Below, in pieces: positions 26,001 to 37,149 of a DNA stretch of 64,000 nt; positions within the stretch are counted from its first letter, which is position 1, and each line of letters starts with the position of its first letter. Under the pieces are notes generated by a model. That model had not been told where the DNA came from, did not search any database, and was given only the letters and a program-made list of their open reading frames with translations. This DNA is from Bryum argenteum. Taxonomy: Eukaryota > Streptophyta > Bryopsida > Bryales > Bryaceae. The translations under genes were made by a program, and so were the position numbers. The stretch is taken from positions 8,202,012-8,266,011 of the forward strand of contig CM073330.1 of assembly GCA_037043015.1 (NCBI GenBank), written 5' to 3'.

Positions 26001-26640
26001 CTCACGGTTATCATCATTCGGTCATGAATATTACTATACCCGAGGAGGCGGGTTCTTCGTTGTCACCGGCGGAAAAAGGACGCAAAGCTTGTTGAAAGAT
26101 CGGGCGTAATTCAAGTGAATCGGCAACAACGGCAATGGCCATTGCGAAGAGACTCAAGAACGTCGATCAAATACACGACGCCGCTCGGTGGCGAGGATTT
26201 TCGTCCGGGTGATCGTGTGTGGTTGAAGTTGAAAAACATCAACACGCGTCCGCCAATCAAGAAGCTTGATTGGATTGCTCTTCCTTATCGTGTATTGGAG
26301 TGCGTGGTACACATGCGGTTCGTTTGAATACACCGCCGTATTCATCCTGCTTTTCATGTGAGTTTAGTGAAGAAGGCGGTGAGGATCCGTTGCCTTCCCA
26401 ACTACCTCATGATAATGAGCCCGGTGTTGTTTTGAGCAATCCCGCTTTCGGCATCCACTAGCGAGGACGAGTATCTTTGTTGAAAGAGTGTTGCAACATC
26501 GACGTCGTGGCGCGGTTGGCAACTACTTGTAAAGTGGACATGATGGCCGGAGCCTACTTGGGAACCTGTTTGCCAATTACAAAATGTCATGGCCTTAGAC
26601 GATTACGAGCGTTTGTTGCGCGCGTCTGGTACTGATATTC
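23100..26640 (+). pseudogene. pol of the chromovirus: protease-like, RT, RNase H, integrase, chromodomain, frameshifted
   Basis: Reverse transcriptase: TPVIFVKKPGGGLRLRVDYR (from about 23821) and the catalytic YIDD at 24158-24169. RNase H: ECDSSGY near 24600 and KPGKDQVQSDALSR near 24910. Integrase: a zinc-binding-like region at 25360-25500, the LSIDFITG aspartate near 25570, SDRGSQFVSP near 25748 and FHPETDGATERANQE near 25830 with the catalytic Glu. Chromodomain: frames joined across a shift at about 26515 give a block of RRRG, GWQLLVKWT, then WPEPTWEP, followed by LDDYERLLRASGTDIPW; a TGA replaces one residue of that block. More than ten frame breaks mean no enzyme can be made from this copy. 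Confidence 0.88.
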
Positions 26641-26706
26641 CTTGGGCACATTCTCTTGTATGACACTTGTTAATTCATCAGCACATGAGGAGGACGAGGA
26701 GGCATT

Positions 26707-26915
26707 TGTCATGGGCCAAGGCCTCGTTGATAAACTCGGATGTTCACTCGCTATTAATTTTATAAATAGAACTTCGGCAGTAGAGCTAAAGTATAGCCTC
26801 GGCAGTTGAGCCAAGAGATTAGTATATAAGGGACTCTTATTCATTGTAAACCTAAGTCTTGGATCAATATATTTCTTTTGTAGTTTTTGCTTGTTTTGAC
26901 AGCTAGACTCTTACA
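26707..26915 (+). repeat. 3' LTR
   Basis: 209 bp. It is identical to the 5' LTR apart from one G/A difference (position 26734 versus 21451) and the loss of one 25-bp unit. Confidence 0.95.
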
Positions 26916-26949
26916 AGTTTCTAAAATGCTAATTACGGCATTAAGATAA

Positions 26950-27100
26950 AACATTATACAAACCTGGGAATTAGAAGGAGCGTTTGCAAAGAATGCAATA
27001 TTGTAAATACTTACAGCTGACAGAGTGGTTGAAGATGTCCACGAAACTCGGATCCAAGTTCTGCTGGTAAAAGTCCTACTTGATGGTGCTAGATTTCTGC
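26950..27100 (-). pseudogene. 5'-side exon of the split unrecognised gene
   Basis: 27016-27099 on the minus strand has a TGCAG acceptor, an AGCT/GTAAGTATT donor and a frame encoding DFYQQNLDPSFVDIFNHSVS. An in-frame TAG precedes this stretch. A further fragment (IAFFANAPSNSQ) lies at 26951-26990. The LTR element sits just downstream, in what would be an intron. Confidence 0.35.
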
Positions 27101-27109
27101 ACATGAAAA

Positions 27110-28245
27110 GTTGGAAGTGTCAACAAATTAACATCTACATGATGCTACAAATGCAGACCGAATTCCATCCAGGAATCAGCGATTCACAACTTGACGTGTG
27201 AATTATGCAGAAGCACAGAGCCACAGACCAGGTGAGCATCATGACAAACAAGGTAGAATATTGAATTGGTGAGAACTATGTACCTTGTCTACCAGACTGA
27301 TAACGCCGTCATTGACAGTACAGCAAAAATGCTCAAGGCTGCAACATGGTCAAGGCTCAAGGCTGCAACATGCTCAAGGCTGCAACACAGAACACGCAGC
27401 AAGCTGTTTTGACAAGCTGTACTAAAATCTAGAGTCCAGACACAGTAACACTGATGCGCTTTTGCACGCCGAATTGCAGGTCCAACCTAAAAGCAGTGCT
27501 GCGCTTTTGCACGTCGAATTGGAGCTCCAACCTAAAAGCAGTTTTGCAAGAATGTGTAGCACAGGAGGGATTAGGGTTTTGATTCGAACCTTCAAGGGAC
27601 TGGTGGCTGCCACGGCCTGAAGCTTCGCGTGTGCGCACCTCGCAGCTCTCGCTTGCCAATACCCGAACGTGCCAAATAATGCTGGAAGTCGCCCTTCCCA
27701 AAAGCTCGATCTCCCGGTTGCCACAACGTTGCGCCTACGCGCCTCGCGCTTGCTAAAACCTTGCTTCTGCGCTCCTCCAACGTGCCACACAAGTCTCGAA
27801 GCCGCGCTTCACAAACTAAACCCTACACCCTTACTGCTGCAGCGAAAAGTACAGAATTGCAGCGCCGTAGTGAAAAGCACAGAAATGTTGCGCGGTAGAG
27901 GAAGAAGAAAAGAAGGCGACGAACACGAGGTGGAGAAAGTTCCCAAGAAGAGAGGCCGCGAAAAAAAAAACAAGCAAGGTACGGCCGCGCAGCAAGAGAG
28001 GTCGATCAGAAACGCAAAAAAAAGCTGGAGAGGGACGCGGGGGGAGAGAAAGTGAGCGGGAAGGGAGGATGCGCCGCCAAAGTCATAAAAGCCTCACCCG
28101 GCGAGACCCTGCAGAACATATACCCGCGAGCCGGATATCCGCCCCCCTCTTGAGAAGCTGATAACCGCCCCCCTCTTGAGAAGCTGATAACCGCCCCATT
28201 ATATAACCGCCTTATATCCGCCGGGTACCTGCTTCAACCCATGTA
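27110..28245. other. GC-richer region, possible 5' end of the split gene; short direct repeats
   Basis: 27335-27395 repeats CAAGGCTGCAACATG-type units. 27457-27545 holds two copies of a block containing GCGCTTTTGCACG and CCAACCTAAAAGCAGT. A plus-strand frame (27669-28055) encodes a basic, Lys/Arg/Glu-rich tail with no domain. 28138-28195 holds two copies of a 28-bp unit CCCCCCTCTTGAGAAGCTGA(TAACCGCC). It may be the promoter and leader of the minus-strand gene, but I cannot place a start. Confidence 0.35.
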
Positions 28246-28684
28246 ATAAAATACTGAATGCTCCATCTTGCCTCTTATTTTATTTTAATACCAAAAATAG
28301 TCTTAAAATGCAATTTCAGTACTAACTAATGTTTTTCTTCATATTGAACATATATACACCAAGAATGCATCTTAACCCTTAAAACCCGAATCGGGTTTGG
28401 AGGTTCCCGCAGGAGAAAAAATCAGCCAACTTTGACCATTATAATCTTACAAATGAGGAATAATGAACGGTTCAAATTTGGTATGTGAGAAGAATGTCAA
28501 GTGAACTTTGAGATCTTACGGTTGATCTTTTAAAGAATGCTTGGATTGAGATTGTTTGAGCTTAATCCAAAGGAAGGTCACATTTTGTGACTTAGACCGT
28601 TTTGCAACAAGGAGAGTTAGGGGTTAAAACTATTTTTGGTATTAAAATAAAAGAAGAGGCAAAATGGAGCATTGAGTATTTTAT
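28246..28684. mobile_element. MITE of about 440 bp with 53-bp TIRs
   Basis: Inverted arms at 28246-28298 and 28631-28684 share ATAAAATACTSAATGCTCCA, a TTGCCTCTTMTTTTATTTTA segment and ACCAAAAATAG with about three mismatches. Inside, 28371-28628 begins CTTAACCCTTAAAA and ends GTTAGGGGTTAAAAC, resembling the terminal motif of the repeat at 32931-33867. The MITE may therefore hold a nested or related unit. No coding sequence. Confidence 0.8.
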
Positions 28685-31600
28685 GATACGACTTCATCAA
28701 AATGCAAGTAAGTGAAATGAAAGTGGTGGATAGAAAGCTTCCATTGATTACTATTGTAAGTTGTAAAATTAATAAGGTCAAATACAAAAGCATCACATCA
28801 TTCCAATATTGATAATCAAGCTTAGAAAGGATTTTTATTAAATACTAAAAATTTCAAATACAAAATTAAATATATGCAATAATGGCCAATACTGTTTCAT
28901 GTGAGTCACTCGTGATATCCACAAATATCCCATGCTATCAATTCTACAAAGGATTATTAAATGTCATTCTCACAAAAAACATGTATTTTTCCACAGTTTG
29001 AGATTTATCTCAAGTGCACAAAGGTTGATTTCCATTGATGAAAGGCATATACATGTTCAAGATGATGGTTAACATTACCATAGAGGCAACACCAAAAAAG
29101 TTTGGCTTCATTCCAAATTGTGTAAATTTTGAAAGATGTTTTACCAATCTTGAACAAAACTGAGTATAAGACATACTCTACTTTGACTTTCAATATCTTC
29201 CAAACCACAATTCAACTCCACTTCAAACTTTTTATCATTGTGTGATACATTATGTACTACAACTTTGATTTGGACACTTTTGAGTTCTGCCCACTTACAC
29301 TTATGGTATGATTTTTTGAATTGAAGTGAGTTAGAAATGTACTCGGTTTTGTTCAATCCACTTTGTATGTGTGTACCAATTTCTTACCAATTGTTGGAAC
29401 CTAATATTCAAAGTTGAAACACAAATTTTTTCTCTTCTTGCAAATTTTATCTTTAGTTTTTTGCGAGCCCATAAAACCCGTGGAGGCTCTTATTTGAATG
29501 GAGGCTCTTCTTAGTCTTGTTCTTAGATGCATTATGAACATTTCTATGCAAATTTTTATCAAATTTGCAACTTAGAAAACGGAAGTAATGAGCTTTATTA
29601 GTCACATAGAAGTATGCGGAAATTCAAATACAAAGGTCGCTATATGGAAATAATATATGGCACGTAAAGACTACTTGGTTTTAGGAAACTCATAACAATG
29701 AGATGAAGCCTTAAAACCATATAAGCATGTACAAAAAACAGAACTCAGGAAGAACAAGAAATAACAAAACAAATTTTGTTCTATTTTCAAAGCTTCTAAG
29801 TTTAAATATATTTTGGCGAGATTTTTAGAAGACATCGGCATATTCCGCAATTTGGGCAGCTTTAGGCTTATTTTAAATAATGTTTTCAAACATTGATGAG
29901 AAATATCTTATTAAGTAGTATGCTATATTGGGCATTTGAAGTTAAATTGCATACTACTTACTATAGTAATCATTTACTTTATAAGTTACATGTTTTTACG
30001 ACACATACTACACTAAGGCCGCGTTGAAGTAGAAAAAATAATCCATACGGTTAAAACCTGTTGTCTTACTACATTTAATATCTTACTGTTTTTAATTCTA
30101 CTCATAATTGAATGTTATAGTAATGTTATATTTTTGTAATGGAGCGAACGAAGTGTCTTCAATTTAAGTACGTCTAAATTTGAGTAAGTTCAAATAACTT
30201 GAATACTACTTAAATTACTCGTTTTCTTGCTTTCATTTTGTAGATATATTATAGCTTAAGGATAATCAATTATGTAATAATAAAACAACTATGAATTATT
30301 TTCTTCAATTTTAAGATAATAATACATTTTTATCATACACTAGAATAAAATAACTTCAAGTTACAATAAGTATACCATATATGATAATCCTCTATCGGAA
30401 AAAAAAAAAAAAAATTAACTTTAAATCAAAATATACTAAGCGGTACGATTCGTTAATTTTTGTTTCATATCAAAGGCGTGATGTGCCTAAAACGACAACC
30501 TCAAGTTTTTCCTCATGTCCACAATTAGAATTGCCAAATTCTATCATGAATTATATCAGCTTACGACAATGAATGCAGGTTTCTGGGAGGCAAAATGACA
30601 ACGAAGTACGTATTTAGTTTACTGTGAAGCTTAGTTATCGAAGCCCGCTTTCAATGAATGTTTTTTTAAGCTTCTAGTTTAAAAAGATAATCCTGTGAGA
30701 TGCAGTTCTGAAGTCTCAATTGACATTGAAAATGCTCTCCTATTTCCTATTTTGTTTGCAAAGGCTTAGACAAAAGTGCCTTCAAAAAACAAGTACGTTG
30801 TTTAATACTAACCGTACCATGATTCAGAAATGGAGGCCATCATTCAATCTGAAGCTCTTAACTTTTGACAAGCATAGTAACTAGATTCGTCATTGTTTGC
30901 AAGAGCAACTGAGTTTATTCATGAATTACATTGAATAAGATTAAAGATAGACGGAGTTATTCCTTCCTCAAGTACCAAAAAATAATTTCTGAAGGTATTC
31001 AATTCCCTTGAACAGGCTATCGTTCACGTAAAGTATTATGCTGTAATTGTGTAAGGATCTTTGTTTTCATTCATACAATCAAAAGAAATAGTACTATTAA
31101 ATTGAGAAGTAAAGAACTTAGATGCAACAATGTTGTACACTCTATGAAGATTAAAGCTCTACATAAATAGCGGTTTTTAATAAAAACATATTTAGAGGTA
31201 AAGTCACTCGACATAAATAGCGGTTTTTGCTAAAAACATATTTAGAATTAAAGCAAATGATTCCTACTTTGTGTGCTAGAACTTTAAATCAAATAGTAAA
31301 TAGATAAATATACATACTATACATATATATAGTAAATAACATATATATTATATATACAACCATTATACAATACAATGATGATATATATTATATATAATAA
31401 ATACCTTAATATACATATTCCACTTTAAAAATAGATAGTAAATACATAAATATCCATACCCCATTTTATTAATACATAGTATATAGATAAATATACACAT
31501 CGTACTTTAAATATAAATAGTTTAAATATAGGAAGAGTAAGATTTTTCTAATTGATCTATTGATAAGATTTATTTTTAGAAATAGGAAAGTAAAAGACTA

Positions 31601-31739
31601 GAGAAAGACTTTTAGGTGGATATATAGACTTGTGGATAAGAAAGTAGAGACTATTTTTTGTTATGAGTTCTTTGGTTATATAAAATTGTTATATTTGATT
31701 TGAGGATTAGAGTTCTTATCTATCTATCTATCATTTAGT
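28685..31739. other. AT-rich intergenic DNA with short repeats
   Basis: No gene recognised. 31161-31255 has two tandem copies of a block ACATAAATAGCGGTTTTTRM (then TAAAAACATATTTAGA). 31295-31515 is a series of AT repeats of the type TAGTAAATAKATAAATATAC. Frames here are short and random-looking. Confidence 0.5.
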
Positions 31740-32720
31740 ATGGAGTCCTATAATCAGAAGGAATGTGACAAAATAATGAAAACTCAAGCACAACTTGAGT
31801 TTCATTATATGTCCAAAAAACATGTTGGAAAGGTTGTTGATAGTGAGAGTATTACAAGCTCTAATGATGTTGAAAATGAAAAGGTAGTAGCAATAATTTT
31901 TATTTCTTTTTTCTCCAATGAAGAAATTGACATATTGACTACGAATGTAGTAAACTATACGATCACGGGAGGAATAGTAAAAAGGGTAAAGAAAAGAGTG
32001 GTGGAGATATGGTTGTATTTGGATGGAGACTTACACCAACAGGATTTGGTATGTATACACAAACTTATAGAAAAGGGACCTAAAAAAGTATGCCAATTTC
32101 AAATAGAGATTTGAATTCACTTGCAAATGAACAATTAATAGAGTATATGAGGTGTTGAACTTTAAAATGTCATCTTGGATAAAAAGTTTGCAATATTTAG
32201 TTCCTAAAAAGTTAGGAACGACTTGGGGTAAATTTGGAATTACTCCATTTACAACAATGAGTGTGACACGAACTATTGGTCACCTAACCATATAGATAAT
32301 ACTGAGGGGAAAAAGTTCTAGATGCTTTTTTGGGTTCATGAAGGTAATTTTTTTTTTATTACAAGATTTATTTTTATATTTTTAAACTAGTATAAAAGTA
32401 TTTAATTGCATGTTATACGAAAAGTTTTTATTAAATTGTTGCATTTATTAGTCTCTAGTGTTCTAATTGAATTCAATATATTCTCAGAGAGATTGAAGAT
32501 GATTCTCATATTAAACGAGCACAATTTTGTCGTAAAGAGTATGGATTATTTTTCCGTCCAACCCGTGGGACTTTAACATGTTTTGATGCTTCAAAAATAT
32601 ACCACGGTACTAGTAAAAATACAAAGTACAAGCAATATGGAGTTGCCCTCATGGTGAAGCTCAATGTTTTAAATGCAGGCTTGGAAGCATTACAAATTTT
32701 AAGATTAGATCGATAACTTT
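31740..32720 (+). pseudogene. Decayed 2-oxoglutarate/Fe(II) dioxygenase-like sequence
   Basis: Four protein-like blocks lie in order, in different frames. 31740-32114 (124 residues) is unassigned. 32215-32290 encodes TTWGKFGITPFTTMSVTRTI, then GHLT, directly followed after a frame slip by HIDNTEGKK. 32322-32340 encodes FFWVHEG. 32500-32690 encodes FCRKEYGLFFRPTRGTLTCF, then DASKIYHGTSKNTKYKQYGV. An H-x-D, then GTL..FDAS..HGTS...QYGVAL with a distal His, fits the double-stranded beta-helix iron site. The basic residue expected after the distal His is Lys or missing. TET/JBP-type or transposon-associated relatives are possible but not established. An AT-rich spacer of about 130 bp splits the gene and could be an intron. 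Confidence 0.4.
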
Positions 32721-32930
32721 ATAGGTAAAAGAAATAGAGAAGAAGTCACCAAATGATTTTGACGGCTTGTATATATAGATTCATGAGCCTAGTTCGATCA
32801 TTTTAAATTTCTTTTCCTGCCCTTATTTGCAAGAATAGGTATATAGAAGTAGATAGAAGGATACATAGAGGGACACCAAGCACTATAACTTTAAACGTTA
32901 TGATCTTAGCAATGGATGAGATCTAACGGT

Positions 32931-33867
32931 TAACCCCTAAAAATCCAGGAAAACCGATTCGGTTTTCTGGGATTTCGTGCGGCTCAATTTAAGGAATTAA
33001 ATTGATATTATTGCCTAAGATTTTTACTAGATGCTTCCCATGCTGTGATGTGTATGTGGTAAAATTTGCGAAGCCAAATTTTAATTTTATAAACTTCATC
33101 TAGAAATTTTAGGTCTGAAGTCCAAAACGGGCAGTTTAACTTAATTTATTTTTTTGGGTATATTTTTGGGGAATATATTCATTAACAAATTACTATTCAA
33201 ATTCCAAAGTATCTGAAGTTAAAAAGTTTATCAATTTTAAAAGGGCAGCGTCCAAAACTTTTAAAAACAATCTTCACAATTTCTAGTAGTTTTACAACTT
33301 TTTCTTTCAAAAATTGCCCAAATTCGAGATTTTGGATTTTCCCGGAAGATTTTTCATTTTTGACATTAACATTCTCATAAAAGCACCTATTCGCCGTCCA
33401 TATTTTTCTCAAACTAAATATATCATATGTGCTGCTTGTTTTACTATATGGTTGTTTTTAGGCCTTATTTCATAAAATGATTTACAGTAAGGTCAAAAAG
33501 TGGAGTTGGTCTCTAAAATTTTCCATTAGCGTACACAACTTGATTATGTACATGGAAAAAAAATGAGGGAAAAATGTTTGGAGTAAAAATCATCAAGTTG
33601 CGCTTGGCACCATTTAGACAATGCCTCTCACGCAGCGGCAGAAAAAAGTGTTGGTCGAACTTTGATTGTTACGATCTCACAAATGAAAAACATCCAACGG
33701 TTGAAATTTTGACCGGTCCTTTGTATACAAGTTAGGTACAAGATCTTACGGTTGAAACTCTAAAATCAGAAAAAAAAATTCTCCATTTTCCCATTTCTCA
33801 ACGAAGGTGAAAAATGGCAGTTCTTGGTTTTGGAGGTCGAGGAAACACCTGGATTTTTAGGGGTTAA
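32931..33867 (+). mobile_element. Non-autonomous TIR repeat, copy A (TIR TAACCCCTAAAAATCCAGG)
   Basis: The 19-bp TAACCCCTAAAAATCCAGG at 32931-32949 is inverted at 33849-33867. The inside is non-coding and closely matches, in inverse, the repeat at 51779-52725. It includes the phrases GATCTCACAAATG...CATCCAACGG and AAGATCTTACGGTTGAA. The superfamily is not clear because target duplications are ambiguous. Confidence 0.78.
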
Positions 33868-35940
33868 AATTAAGATCAGCACTTTCAAATAGGGTTGGCC
33901 ACAAGATCTTAGGGTTGAAAATTTAAAATTAGTTGAAGAAATTGGATCATACCCCCAAGAGTGCATAGTGGAAGAAAATTGCAATTTTCTACTTTCAAGC
34001 TCCAAAAAACAGACGGACGGTTAAGGGTTAAGTAATACATCAAAATATGTCATGAACCTTAGACCCTAAACCCTCAAAATCCTAAGCTATAAAAACCCTA
34101 AAAACTCTGTACAACATAGCGACCCTATAACCCTACCTGGTTTTAGGAAAATCTAAAGGGTGGTTAGGTGCCTTTATGAGTTTTTGATTTTTAAGCAAAC
34201 ATTTTATTGAGAAATTCTAGGGTTGCCCTTGTAAATTAGTAAAGTCTTTCAGAAGGGTTTATTTGGAATTTGGGTATTGATTTGGTTAAAAATATATTTC
34301 CAGAAAATGTTGAAACAGAGAAAATGTAAAGTACTGAAAACTTTGAAGCTTGATCTTGTAATTTTTGAAGGCTGCCCTTGTAAAATTGGTAAAACTTTCA
34401 ACTTAGAATTCTTGATGATAAGAATATCAGTATTATTATAAACATATTTCCAAAAAATTATTTAAAAAAAACACACATATATATATATATAAATATATTT
34501 TTTATTTCTTTTTTAATTATTTTTTAATTTTATTTTTTTCTTCTAATGTGTTCTTATCGTTGCCGTAGGTGAGCTTCAAAATAAAAATCTTCATAATGAA
34601 ATTATAAAATTTCAATCTAGTTGCCCAATTTTTACCACACATAGTATGTATATATTACCACATGCACACCAAATTACAAGCCAAAATACCAAATTTAGAG
34701 CCTTCTTCTACGCTTTCAAAAATAGCAATATGCCATTTTCATTTTTAAAGGCCTTTAGAGGTTCAGCAATTGTGTCTATGGAAAAACTAGCATAATGATA
34801 ACCCACGGAGCATTTATCATTTATAATTCTTATTATTATTCTTAGCGAAACGCTTCTAAGGATATTTTATTGAGATTCCAATGTCGAACCAGCCTACTCA
34901 AATAATCTTTTGTCCCTACCTACTTAAATTATGATTTTTTTTTGTGAATGGGTTTAAGAATGTAAAAGATCATGTACTCTTTTTTATGTTTCTAGTTTAT
35001 TTCATAATTGTTTGAATGGCTATGCAGAAAGAAATTTCAATGTCTAATGCGGATACTTAGAATTATATTCATTTGTGAATGGGTATGAGATCGCAAAAGC
35101 TCATGTTTTATTATTTATTATTTTTTAATTTCATTAGACGTGTTTAAATGGTTATATAAAAGGACACATAACCTTTATCTGGAAACGTTTAGGCAAAGAA
35201 ACAAAGGAAGAAGACGACGACGCCGACCATATCCTTTAATTATTTTTTTGGTATAAAACCATGTTCGAGTACCTCGTCGACGGAATGCAGCTTCAATACT
35301 AAAAATTTAGAGATACATTACATAATACTTTACATCAATTTAGCATTAACGAAATGATTACAAATGTTGAACTACGTCAACTCAAGACAGTACCTCCCAA
35401 AGTAGTAAGTTAAAATGACTAAAAATTGTACATTAATATGGTAATTTCTTTCACTTGCAACAACTTGACCTTTTACTTAAATAGGAAACATCAAGTGTTA
35501 TAGATTTTGTAAAATGAGGGGTAATTTACTTGATTTAAATTTAGGACATTTTCTATTGCAACTTATTGAGCTAGGCAACACATTATTCATTACCAATCAT
35601 TAAAACTTACAAAATTTATTATACGAAAGTAAATGTAGTAGTGTTCTATGTTAATTTAGCGTTCATTTTATCAACCTCTATAGATATGTACATGTGAAAA
35701 TGGGTTACGACATTTGTTTATAATTCTTATTATCGCCATATTCGTTTGAATGGGAAAATTTTTGCGAGTTTGAAAGTATTCTAAATCTACAACTGCCATG
35801 GATTCTTTCATTGCCATGGATTCTTTCATTGAACAAGCAATGTTTGAAATATTGCATGAAAAGTTTGTTTATGGGTGTAGTAACTTTGAATGGGCATTAA
35901 TGCATGTACTGCTATTTAATGTAGCAGTGCCACGTCAGAG
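33868..35940. other. AT-rich intergenic DNA, repeat remnants
   Basis: 34100-34770 contains inverted fragments of the same dispersed family. 35795-35840 has two copies of TTGCCATGGATTCTTTCATT. No gene seen. Confidence 0.5.
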
Positions 35941-36510
35941 CACAAAAGTGGCGGCTCACAACGCATGACGGCTTCCCCTGTCTGCCCTCAGTTTCGGCGC
36001 TTCTCCTCCTCTTTTCGCAGCTCCTCCTCTCTCCGATGTCTGGTCGCCGCGATCTGGGCTGCTGCTCCTCCTCTCTCTGACGTCTCGTCGCCGCAATTTG
36101 CGCTCCTGCTCCTCCTCCTCTCTCCGACCTTTGTCGTCCTTCAACGCAAAGGACTTCTCTCCATCGCTGTTTCAGTCGCAGGAAGTTGAAGATGATTGCA
36201 CCTGCAGCATTGATTTCATTCTAGGCAGGACGAGCTTGGAGGCACAACGGTAGACGTCGATCACAACAGGTGCACTCGTAGTATTTGTCGCTGAGGATGA
36301 TTGTCCTCCAGCTAGGGCGCATGTGAACATCGAATTCCAGCTTGGGCGTTCACAAACATCGATTTCGAGCTTCGGCGCATGTGATCATCGATTTCAGCTT
36401 CAGCGCATTCCATCGTAGGTATGTAATGTGTACATTGAATGACTCCACTTTGCCTACCAAATGGATTTGGTAGTTTCAGCCGGGTAGATTTTGAGATCAA
36501 ATGCAATTGC
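35941..36510 (+). other. GC-rich island, possible exon or leader
   Basis: An abrupt rise in GC and CpG occurs at 35945-36150, with a CTCCTCCTCTCTCCGA-type repeat (three imperfect units). A plus frame at 35965-36189 is Ser/Leu-rich with no domain. 36310-36400 has three related copies of an ATCGATTTCAGCTTCGGCGC-like phrase. It could be the promoter and leader of a plus-strand transcript, but I cannot extend a gene from it. Confidence 0.3.
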
Positions 36511-36923
36511 AGTGCATAAACATCGAATTAGGTTTCGATCTCTCGTTTTTGAACACCAATTTTGCCATGGTTTTCCACTCATACCAGCTTTACACATTGT
36601 TTCTGCGCTGAGTGGGAAGGGACTGCCTAGTTTGTCATTGTTGTACGTTAATACGTCATTTGGTTTTGAGTTGATGTTCTCTACTATATCAGTAAGTTAA
36701 AGATTGCAGAATTCATGTACCTCTTGTTGGTCGTATAAATAATTTAGTTAATATATTATGTTTATTCTTATTTATTCCCTGAATTTTCATTACGAAAATG
36801 TGTATTAAGGTGAAGTATTTCATGTATTTCAATTTACAGTGGACGCTGTATAGCATAGTTTGTATCGAGTACGTATACGTCAGGGCCGAATATTCTTATA
36901 ATCGAGTAGAATGTTTCCTCCGT

Positions 36924-36945
36924 CCAGTGGGCAATTGCCCACTGG
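36924..36945. repeat. 22-bp perfect palindrome (core CAGTGGGCAATTGCCCACTG)
   Basis: Second cluster, copy 1. A second, different 16-bp perfect palindrome, GGCTGCCCGGGCAGCC, lies 21 bp downstream at 36967-36982. Confidence 0.95.
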
Positions 36946-37149
36946 GAATCGCATTTCCAATTCTTGGGCTGCCCGGGCAGCCAAGGTTTGAGATGCAGTA
37001 GACATGTCCAAAGCAGTTTTCCGAAGCTGCCCGATGTTCTGCAATGTATGCTATTACTTTGCTATGAGAGAATCCTGCTTAATTTCTTATCAACAATTCT
37101 CAATCTTGTTCCACGAAAATTTAGAAGTACTTGACAGGGATTACAATTT

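Larger units (their letters stand above)
21424..26915 (+). mobile_element. Complete Ty3/gypsy chromovirus, coding region decayed
   Basis: 5.49 kb element with LTRs at 21424-21657 and 26707-26915 and a 5-bp TSD. The order is gag, protease-like region, reverse transcriptase, RNase H, integrase, chromodomain, then a purine tract GAGGAGGACGAGGAGG (26687-26702) before the 3' LTR. The LTRs differ by one substitution and one 25-bp repeat unit, so insertion is recent. The genes carry many frameshifts and stops. There is no tRNA-Met primer site after the 5' LTR. Instead an 11-nt match to the LTR suggests self-priming. The Gag type, the C-terminal chromodomain and this priming geometry point to the Tf1/sushi-like group known from fungi and vertebrates. 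This is family knowledge plus inference. Confidence 0.95.
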
